Of a stretch of DNA of 64,000 nucleotides, positions 1-7,675 are shown piece by piece; within the stretch, counting starts at the first letter, position 1; each line of letters starts with the position of its first letter. The position numbers and the translations under genes are program-made. The notes below the pieces were generated by a model, which saw only the letters and a program-made list of their open reading frames with translations, was not told the DNA's origin and made no database searches. The DNA lies in assembly GCA_029933125.1 (NCBI GenBank), contig JAOZOU010000001.1, forward strand, positions 1 to 64,000, in the 5' to 3' direction. This DNA is from a bacterium (GTDB lineage: Bacteria > Arandabacterota > Arandabacteria > Arandabacterales > Arandabacteraceae).

Positions 1-383
1 ACATTACACTGACCATTGTCATTGGCGCCCCACGCCACTATCGTACCGTCTGCTCGCAAGCCTAAACTGTGGCCACCCCCTCCCGCCATCGCCACAAATC
101 CACTGTTGGGCTCGGGTACATTACACTGACCAGAGTAATTATTCCCCCACGCTACTATCGTTCCATCTTCTCGCAAGCCTAAACTGTGCGACCCTCCTGC
201 CGATATCGTTACCACACCCTCCAACTCTGATGAGGGAACCGAAACCATCTCCCCCCAGCCTACTACAACTCCACCCTCACCCCAACGCTCAGGTCGCACC
301 TCATAGCCAAAACAACTCCCTACAAAACACCACACAATTACTGCCACTCCAACCAACAGCTGAAACCACATATCCCTACGCAT
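1..383 (-). CDS. RCC1-like repeat protein, secreted, partial (continues left of window)
   Basis: Translated by hand from ATG at 383: MRRDMWFQLLVGVAVIVWCFVGSCFGYEVRPERWGEGG...GGSHSLGLREDGTIVAWGNNYSGQCNVPEPNSGFVAMAGGGGHSLGLRADGTIVAWGANDNGQCNV. Signal peptide, GHSLGLxxDGTIVAWG repeats, AGGAGG upstream of ATG. Missing from the ORF track because no stop lies in the window. Confidence 0.85.
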   Translation of the reverse strand, partial: MRRDMWFQLLVGVAVIVWCFVGSCFGYEVRPERWGEGGVVVGWGEMVSVPSSELEGVVTISAGGSHSLGLREDGTIVAWGNNYSGQCNVPEPNSGFVAMAGGGGHSLGLRADGTIVAWGANDNGQCN

Positions 384-645
384 CGCAACCTCCTTTCACC
401 TTAATACCCCAAAGAAAACCTAACGCAGCTCCTCAGTGTGCAGATAGGGAAGCTACAGCACAAAGCCTAATTGCCAACAAGGTGAGGTAAAGCGTATTCT
501 TGCATACCTGACGAGAACAAAGAATAGTGTAGCCATGCCGCTTATCTGCTCTTGAGCGCTCGCAACAGCCATTTTAGCACATACCCTGCACCAATGCAAC
601 CCGAAAAGCCCATGAACAAGGGAATGGGTGGAGGATGGCTGGTGT

Positions 646-1242
646 TCAAGGGTTCAGGCGCCGGAGGTAGTAGTTGGAATAGAGGGCACCACAGGGATTG
701 TGGGCAAGCACCCGATCCTTGACCACAAGCGTTGTGACCGGTGCGGCTGAGGTCTTGGTGAAGATTACGTCGTGCCCCATGCAGAGCCCAACTATTATGT
801 TAAGATCGGTCCCGACCCGATTGAGCACCATCGCCTGGCCAACGGGATTGCACATCGTCTCGTCGGGATCACCTGACACGGGTTTCAAGCTAAACTTACT
901 CTTGGCTATGCCACAGACCTTACAGCAAACCGAGTGAACCTCAAAGTGCTTCTCAAGAATCCGCTGAAGCCTTTCAGCCTCGCTTGATAAACCTATGCAG
1001 AAGGCAATTCCAAGTCGCCGGTATTCCATCATTCTGGCAAACTCTATGAGCTCCTCGAGGCGATTCTTCCGCATGTAGTAGGCTGCTTCAATGTAGGCTG
1101 CGGTTCGGGCAACTTCGAGGGTCTGACCAGTATAGCGAGAGGCAATCCTCGCTGCATCGCCCGTACAATCCTTACCCTCTCGACATTCCTTGGTCTTACA
1201 ATCTGCACAATTCATCTCAAACCTCCGCACTTGAGCCAACAT
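646..1242 (-). CDS. DUF1847 family cysteine-rich (metal-binding) protein
   Basis: MNCADCKTKECREGKDCTG N-terminus, many Cys, MCNPVGQA..., GLCMGHDVIFTKTSAAPVTTLVVKDRVLAHNPCGALY. Confidence 0.75.
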   Translation of the reverse strand: MLAQVRRFEMNCADCKTKECREGKDCTGDAARIASRYTGQTLEVARTAAYIEAAYYMRKNRLEELIEFARMMEYRRLGIAFCIGLSSEAERLQRILEKHFEVHSVCCKVCGIAKSKFSLKPVSGDPDETMCNPVGQAMVLNRVGTDLNIIVGLCMGHDVIFTKTSAAPVTTLVVKDRVLAHNPCGALYSNYYLRRLNP

Positions 1243-1338
1243 GCACTTTTCCAGAGTTCAAGCCTATACCTACTACGGAAATGTGTCAAATGGATAGGCA
1301 GCCAGGCTTGTAATTGAGCAAGCTCAACTCAGGCAGGC

Positions 1339-3015
1339 CTAGTGGGTAAGTTCCTCGAGAGGTTTCATGCGCCGTATGGCACGCTCGAGGACAGGTGAAA
1401 GGGCTCGGTCGTCATCCCTTACGAAGCGCCCTTCAACTTTTGGAGCAAGTGGTGAATGGTGCCTTATGTAGTCAATAACAGCCTGCTTTACACTCACATC
1501 TGTCCGGTGGACATATTGGGGATCAATCTGAGTAAGGATTTGAAGACCAATATTGCCACTTGCAATAAAATCAGTTGTAGCAACCCGGTAGATGCGATCG
1601 GGATCCCAGGGCTCACCATTGACGTAAAGCTCAACAATGCGATCGAAGTCAGGTCGCTTTCTGCTATAGACAAGCTTTATACCTGAAACATAGACACCCT
1701 GGCGCATGCCCTTTACGCGCCATTCAAGCACATGTTTAAGAAAAGAGCCTGTCATATCGAAATAAACAATTCTGTTGTCAAAGGGGACAGCTCTAAAAAC
1801 GTCCCTCGGTGTTATCACACCCATACCAATATTGGCTCTTATGCCTCCTAAGTTTGTGAAAGCAACATCGGCATCGACCGCCTCACGCATGGCATCTGTA
1901 ACAAGATCACCAAGCGGAGATTCACCGACGCCGACCCTGGTTATATCAACAAGGGCTCTCCCGATGGGCTCGTCCATCCCGACCTCAGCACTATCAACCC
2001 ATTCCCCTATGAACTGAGCCATGGAAGAATCAGGCCAGAATTCATCTTCATAGAGCGTTACTATAGAACCATTCCACTCAGGCAGCTCATAGCCCACTAT
2101 CTTGCGAGTATGCCGATCAACTAGGATCTCATAGATACCAACTCCCGTTCCTCTTCCATAGGTCTGAAGGCAAATCGTATGGGTCACTGGATCCTCCCAA
2201 CCCCCTTCATACCCAACATGGATGTGCCCACAGATCATAAGATCAATGCCTCTGACATGGTGGACGAGCTCCATGGCATTCATGCCATACCTTATCCTCT
2301 TTTCCACCCCGGTTTCGACCATCTCACGGTAGGCTGACCACACATCATAGGGAATCCCGAGATGGCCAATGACAAATATGAGATCGACTTTATCCTTAAG
2401 CTCGGCAATGTAATGCTCAGTGACCTCCTTGACATCGAGAAACCTAAGACGCTGGGCGGTCTCGGGAGGTGAATAATAGACCGTCTCTTCAGTTATGAGC
2501 CCGATTATGCCTATCTTAATCCCAGCAACCTCTTTTATGATGTAGGGCTTAAGGGGTGGAGGAATTTGACCTGTTTCAGCATCCACAAGATTCGCCCCAA
2601 GGACAGGGAATTTCGCCATATTCATGAGCTTGAAAGCATTGTCAACGCCAGCATCAAACTCGTGGTTGCCAGGGACCCAGAGATCGTAGCCCAGGCGATT
2701 CATGAACTCTATTACTACCTCTCCGCCTTTGTAGTTACCAACTGGCGTTCCCTGCCAAATGTCACCGGTGTCGATCAAGAGAAAGCCTTTGCCCTCTCGA
2801 TGTGCCTCTTTCCGCATTTTCTTAGCCAGTGTCGTAAGGGAAGCACCTCCACCAAGCTGTGGAGGAAATTCCTCATCCATAAAGGTTGCTCCCTCCCTGT
2901 CGATTCCACCATGAACATCATTTGTATGCATGATGATTATATGGATGGGTTCCTCTTTGCCATATCCAATTGAGGCAATAGCAATAACGACCAATGCGAA
3001 AAGCAACTTCTTCAT
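1339..3015 (-). CDS. Bifunctional metallophosphatase/5'-nucleotidase (UshA/YhcR-like), secreted
   Basis: IIIMHTNDVHGGID, DTGDIWQGTPVGNYKGGE, VPGNHEFDAGVDN, ICGHIHVG, C-terminal 5'-nucleotidase domain (GGIRANIGMGVITPRDVFRAVPFDN); signal peptide. Confidence 0.9.
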   Translation of the reverse strand: MKKLLFALVVIAIASIGYGKEEPIHIIIMHTNDVHGGIDREGATFMDEEFPPQLGGGASLTTLAKKMRKEAHREGKGFLLIDTGDIWQGTPVGNYKGGEVVIEFMNRLGYDLWVPGNHEFDAGVDNAFKLMNMAKFPVLGANLVDAETGQIPPPLKPYIIKEVAGIKIGIIGLITEETVYYSPPETAQRLRFLDVKEVTEHYIAELKDKVDLIFVIGHLGIPYDVWSAYREMVETGVEKRIRYGMNAMELVHHVRGIDLMICGHIHVGYEGGWEDPVTHTICLQTYGRGTGVGIYEILVDRHTRKIVGYELPEWNGSIVTLYEDEFWPDSSMAQFIGEWVDSAEVGMDEPIGRALVDITRVGVGESPLGDLVTDAMREAVDADVAFTNLGGIRANIGMGVITPRDVFRAVPFDNRIVYFDMTGSFLKHVLEWRVKGMRQGVYVSGIKLVYSRKRPDFDRIVELYVNGEPWDPDRIYRVATTDFIASGNIGLQILTQIDPQYVHRTDVSVKQAVIDYIRHHSPLAPKVEGRFVRDDDRALSPVLERAIRRMKPLEELTH

Positions 3016-3024
3016 CCCAGCCCC

Positions 3025-4326
3025 CTAGAATCTACGACTTATGGTCACGAGTCCACTCAGCGAAGTCTCTTCAACCTTATCGGTGAAATCCCGTGAACGC
3101 GCACAGAAGATCGAATCATCGAAGAGATCGAAGTAGCGATAATCTCGCCAGCCAACCTTTCCGGCAAACTCCACTTTGAAACTGCCAACCATAAAGCCAC
3201 TACCTGCTGTGACAGCAGCTTCGCTTGTCTCACTATCGAGGGGGGATTGCCTGTAGAAAAATCCGAATCTCACAGGCCGCCCACTATAGAAGACATGCTC
3301 CACCCCAACATTAAACTCATAGGTATCCTCAAGGTTAAGTCCTGAAAGGGCGCTGTTGCCAGCATCTGACCAGTTGGTGAAGCAAGCGTTGAGCTCAACA
3401 ACCGTTAAGAGCTCATTACGGGGTCTAAAGGTGAAACCCAACCTAAAGGATGAGGGATAGGTTAGCTTGATGTCCCCCTCGCTTGCCCTGCGTGGAAGAT
3501 AATAGAGCAAGCCACCGAGTGAGGTGGCATTGTAGTCCCCTTTAATCTCTGTCTTGCCAACAGCCACAAAACCCACATCGAGTCTCTTGTTCACCCTGTA
3601 GGTTGCTCCAACTCTCAATCTCGTTCCCTTTAGTTTAGATGCTTTGAAATCGTCATGGGTACGCGTGGTAGTGTCATCCCAGCAAGACATCTTGGTAACA
3701 TCGATATTGGACAAGCGGCTTGTTATGTCAAAATCGCCGAAGAGATATTCGAGACCCACTCCAACCCCAATGTCATGAGTGAACTGCTTGCCCAGGCCAA
3801 AGGCAAGTGAGTAGATCGAACCTGTAGCATCGACCAAAGCATCTGCAATAGGCTTATCGCTTGGAACCGAGGTTGTGCTCCTGTCCCTTACCTCTTCGTG
3901 AAAATCATAGGTGAAGTCATAGACCTCTGCGAAGCTCACTCCCAGCGAGACCCCTTTCAGGTTCTCGAGCGGTCCCGTCGCTACGCCGCCGCTCAGACCG
4001 TTGTAGAGATTGGAGTTTCGCGAATAGCAGGTGTAGCCAAGCAGAGCATCAAAGCTATCGTAGGTTGGAAGCGACCACTTATCTTCGAAGGAGACAAAAC
4101 GGTAGGAGCCACTTGCTTCCCAACCCTTAAGCTTGCCGAGTAAAGCCGGATTGAGACCAGCTGCCTGAGGCGATTGTTCACAAAGCACACCAACCTCTCC
4201 CATCCCAAGACACCTTGCAGAACCAGGAAAGACCTGCGAGCCAACTGCCATTTCAAGGAAACTATATGCAAAAGCCATAGATGCCATCGCGAGAACTAGA
4301 GCAAGTACAAGCCCGATTTTGCTCAT
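3025..4326 (-). CDS. Outer-membrane beta-barrel protein (PorV/FadL-like)
   Basis: Signal peptide; GSARCLGMGEVGVLCEQSPQAAGLNPALLGKLKG motif typical of PorV-like proteins; alternating amphipathic beta pattern; C-terminal aromatic (SRRF). Confidence 0.6.
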   Translation of the reverse strand: MSKIGLVLALVLAMASMAFAYSFLEMAVGSQVFPGSARCLGMGEVGVLCEQSPQAAGLNPALLGKLKGWEASGSYRFVSFEDKWSLPTYDSFDALLGYTCYSRNSNLYNGLSGGVATGPLENLKGVSLGVSFAEVYDFTYDFHEEVRDRSTTSVPSDKPIADALVDATGSIYSLAFGLGKQFTHDIGVGVGLEYLFGDFDITSRLSNIDVTKMSCWDDTTTRTHDDFKASKLKGTRLRVGATYRVNKRLDVGFVAVGKTEIKGDYNATSLGGLLYYLPRRASEGDIKLTYPSSFRLGFTFRPRNELLTVVELNACFTNWSDAGNSALSGLNLEDTYEFNVGVEHVFYSGRPVRFGFFYRQSPLDSETSEAAVTAGSGFMVGSFKVEFAGKVGWRDYRYFDLFDDSIFCARSRDFTDKVEETSLSGLVTISRRF

Positions 4327-4341
4327 GACAGTTGACCCCCT

Positions 4342-6783
4342 TTACCACATGTAATCAATCTGAATACGGAAGTATCTTTCCCTGTTAATTATGTTGGGCG
4401 CATCGATATTTAGACCATATTGCTGATTGTAGCGCCTCACATCGGTATTGGTTATTGGTAAGCCCCGATCATAGGTAGCCTTGAGCTCAAGCCAGAACCT
4501 TTCAGAAATACGATCTTGAACACTTATCCAGTAGCGTGTGGAGTTGCGATTGTCCACAGCAACAAAGTCGTTCTCCTCAAAGAACCAGATGAAACCATTA
4601 TAGGCAAGTGCCCCGATGCTTAGGCTCAAGCGGTCAGTGAAGTTGTGAATGGCATGCAGCAGCAATGCCTCCGATGGCTGAAAGGCTTGACCTGATGCTG
4701 GATGATCACCGTCGGGATCAACATCGCCAACAAGCCTCGGACGCGGTGGCCACTCGGTTCCGCCTCGCAAGTATGTGAACTCAACCATGTCGTATCTTGA
4801 GAGACGCATCTCAAGCTCCAAGCGAGTCTCATTGAGACCATAACTCGTAGGAGTAAGGCGGTCACCTCGATTTCTACCCTGAAATTGCTGCCTGACCTTA
4901 AATCTCAAGGGATAGAGAAGCCTCACTTCAAGATTACCAACAAAACGGTAGTAAGTTGCACCATCGGCAACCCGTGTCCAGCGATCATATTCGAATCGAG
5001 GAATTATGCTCTGAGTGATACGATAACGTGATGAGAAATATATCCCTCGCTCAGCCTGGGGAGTAACTGAATTGTCGAAAATGAGACCATAGAGAGGGTC
5101 TGTCAAGTAGTATTGATCCTCAAGGATCGTTCCCTTGAAGCGCTCGTAATTGGAGTAACCCCTGCAATAAGGGTTGTCAAACCCAAGATCATAGTCACGA
5201 TAGAGGCACAGGAAATTGAGATTGTTGTACTGTGCCCAGAGCGATGCAACGAGGGCCTTAGGATCATCTCCGAGCTTAAGTGTACTGCCGTCTTCATCCA
5301 GCTCGGCATATTCTGCCTGGAGGCAGTAATTCTTAAATACACTCTGGAATTCGACTCCTAAAACCCGGCGGAATTTACCTGGGCTACGATACGACGCAAA
5401 GATCTCATTGTCAGCCTCGCTGACATGATCAAACCTTTCGATTACAGTCTCCCCACCTCGGGGATTGAAATAGCGATTGTAATGGCTTTCATAGCCTGAG
5501 ATTCCAATATGAGTTCCCGGGGTGATTATGTATCTGAGATTACCACCGAAGAGGCGCTCATCAAGAGCATCTTTCATCGGGGGAAGACCATAGCGGGTAA
5601 GAACCTTATTATCAATCGTTGGCGTTAGCAGAATGTAACTGAGGACCGAACCGTCCTCATTAAGAACTGCATCTTTCTTATCATCTGAATAGAAACCAAG
5701 CAACTTCCATTTCTTCCATTCAGCCTGAAGGGCGATTCCCCTGAGGCGATACTCGTCGCTCCTCGATATATCACCGAGGATGCCATAGTAGCGCTTGTCC
5801 CAGGAATAACCGGTTTTCCTTGGCTTGAAATAGTCGCTATTCTCCATCACAAGTCCCTGCCCGAAGCCGACCAGATAGTCACCAACGTAGATCTTTTCTA
5901 CTCTTACGGGCCCAAGTCTTAGTCCTTCAAGTCCCACAAAGCCTTTAAGGTGTTCATCGAATCGCTGTTCACCAGCACCTCGCCACGAAAGCAACCCACC
6001 TCTTACAGTGAGGCTATCGTTAAGATAGTACTTGAGGTAAAGCTTCTGAGTTACCTCAGGTCTTGTCTTGTCAAGATTGAGCCTCTCGTACCACGAATCA
6101 TAGACGCCAGAAGCCGAGAATACATCTTCCCTGAGGAGCTCATCGAGATCACCATCGTAGAAGGCACTTCTCGCTCGCAATTGATAGCGGCCATGAAGTT
6201 CACCCTTCTGCTCCCTGTCCTTGTATCTCACAAGTGATCTGGCGTTCATATACCCCCAGCCAGATAGGCCCGGAGTATATCTGAGGTCTCTTCTTCCACG
6301 ATAAGAACCTATAGCCTTGCGATGCTTTACAATTGCAACAGCATCCACAGGTGAAACATTCTGAAGATTCATAAGATCGTAAACACTTGCGGTGTTAATG
6401 TTGGGGGGATCCTTGGCAATATCTATCCAGAGATCGATAAGCCCCTCATTGCTACCCTCAGATGCTCCCCACATTCTCACGTTGCGCTGGGCAACCTGCA
6501 TACGCTGCGCAAGGTAGTCGGCTTCCACAGGCTCAATGCGCACCAAGGGTTTGAGAATTTCGAGCTCCTCAGCATCTATCCCAGGCACCTTCATGAGATC
6601 GTAAACACTTTTGAAATACGACCTATATTCACGATATTCATAGATTGCCTTTGCATGCTCAGGCGGAATGGGAAGTTGCATGATCTCTTCGAGGGTGGCT
6701 GAGTTAAGATCTATGGGGAACTCCGCTGCTCTAAGCATGGTCGCAGCAAGAGCAATAATGACAAGGACGAGCACCTTCTTCAT
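4342..6783 (-). CDS. Helix-hairpin-helix (ComEA-like) protein with large predicted beta-barrel
   Basis: Two N-terminal HhH units: DLNSATLEEIMQLPIPPEHAKAIYEYREYRSYFKSVYDLMKVPGI and NINTASVYDLMNLQNVSPVDAVAIVKHRKAIGSYRGRRDL; remainder beta-rich with YVGDYLVGFGQGLVM. Confidence 0.7.
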   Translation of the reverse strand: MKKVLVLVIIALAATMLRAAEFPIDLNSATLEEIMQLPIPPEHAKAIYEYREYRSYFKSVYDLMKVPGIDAEELEILKPLVRIEPVEADYLAQRMQVAQRNVRMWGASEGSNEGLIDLWIDIAKDPPNINTASVYDLMNLQNVSPVDAVAIVKHRKAIGSYRGRRDLRYTPGLSGWGYMNARSLVRYKDREQKGELHGRYQLRARSAFYDGDLDELLREDVFSASGVYDSWYERLNLDKTRPEVTQKLYLKYYLNDSLTVRGGLLSWRGAGEQRFDEHLKGFVGLEGLRLGPVRVEKIYVGDYLVGFGQGLVMENSDYFKPRKTGYSWDKRYYGILGDISRSDEYRLRGIALQAEWKKWKLLGFYSDDKKDAVLNEDGSVLSYILLTPTIDNKVLTRYGLPPMKDALDERLFGGNLRYIITPGTHIGISGYESHYNRYFNPRGGETVIERFDHVSEADNEIFASYRSPGKFRRVLGVEFQSVFKNYCLQAEYAELDEDGSTLKLGDDPKALVASLWAQYNNLNFLCLYRDYDLGFDNPYCRGYSNYERFKGTILEDQYYLTDPLYGLIFDNSVTPQAERGIYFSSRYRITQSIIPRFEYDRWTRVADGATYYRFVGNLEVRLLYPLRFKVRQQFQGRNRGDRLTPTSYGLNETRLELEMRLSRYDMVEFTYLRGGTEWPPRPRLVGDVDPDGDHPASGQAFQPSEALLLHAIHNFTDRLSLSIGALAYNGFIWFFEENDFVAVDNRNSTRYWISVQDRISERFWLELKATYDRGLPITNTDVRRYNQQYGLNIDAPNIINRERYFRIQIDYMW

Positions 6784-6794
6784 ACTTTCTCCCC

Positions 6795-7664
6795 CTAGAA
6801 AGTCCCCCTCAGAGCAATGTGATGCGTACCAGGAAGCACAGGATGAGTCGAATAGGAGTAATCAAGGTTAAAACCCATATGGCCAACGCTAAAGCCCCCA
6901 CAAAGCGAGTTGGGCTCTGTCTGAAATCCAAATCTCACATTAAGGAAGTCAGTCACCATGAACTGCATCCCCATGTGCACCTCAACCTTCTCACCACGAA
7001 GGGCCCTCAGGTCGAGCTCGGTTACCACACCATAATAGGGCTGATATGCGACACCAGCAGTTACCCATTGGGGCAGGGGCTCGCTTGTAGTCGCCCCTAC
7101 AGAGGGCTCATTTATGTTTTTGAGCAGGAACCCAACACGTGTCCGGTCACGCAGAATACCCAGCACTCCGACATCAAGCCCAAAGGTTGTCTCGCTACCA
7201 AGATCACCTGCCGCCGTGCTGCCAAAATCGAGGGTATAGAGGTTGAATGCACCACCTAGATAGAGCGAAGAGTGAATATCTTCCATTACTGAAATAGCAT
7301 AGCCCAGGCTCAATGTCCACTCGTCCATGAGGCTCACACCTTCATAGTCAACACCAAAACTCCTGAAACTCACACTTGCCCGCTGGTCATTCCCGATTGG
7401 CATAGCATAGGAGAAGAAAGTGAGAGTCTCAAAGGATTGAGAATTGGGTCGAAACATGGAAGCATAGACATTGGGTGACTCCGAAAGGATAAGACAAGCC
7501 GGATTGTAGAAAACTGCAGAAGCATCATCCCCACTTGCAACCCATGCAGCTCCCATGCCTCTCGCCTTACTGCTTACGTCTATCGAGTCGAAAACATAAC
7601 CCCATGCAGAGCTCGCTATCAACCCGAGGCACAAAAGCAAAACACCCACCTTGCTTTTAGCCAC
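6795..7664 (-). CDS. PorV/PorQ-family outer-membrane protein
   Basis: SSKARGMGAAWVASGDDASAVFYNPACL motif; signal peptide; beta-barrel-like; C-terminal ALRGTF. Confidence 0.65.
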   Translation of the reverse strand: MAKSKVGVLLLCLGLIASSAWGYVFDSIDVSSKARGMGAAWVASGDDASAVFYNPACLILSESPNVYASMFRPNSQSFETLTFFSYAMPIGNDQRASVSFRSFGVDYEGVSLMDEWTLSLGYAISVMEDIHSSLYLGGAFNLYTLDFGSTAAGDLGSETTFGLDVGVLGILRDRTRVGFLLKNINEPSVGATTSEPLPQWVTAGVAYQPYYGVVTELDLRALRGEKVEVHMGMQFMVTDFLNVRFGFQTEPNSLCGGFSVGHMGFNLDYSYSTHPVLPGTHHIALRGTF

Positions 7665-7675
7665 CTCTATCCCTC

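Noticed and set aside
230-490. 86-aa plus-strand ORF
   Set aside because: Overlaps the signal peptide and start of the RCC1-like gene on the minus strand; Pro/Gln-rich antisense artefact.
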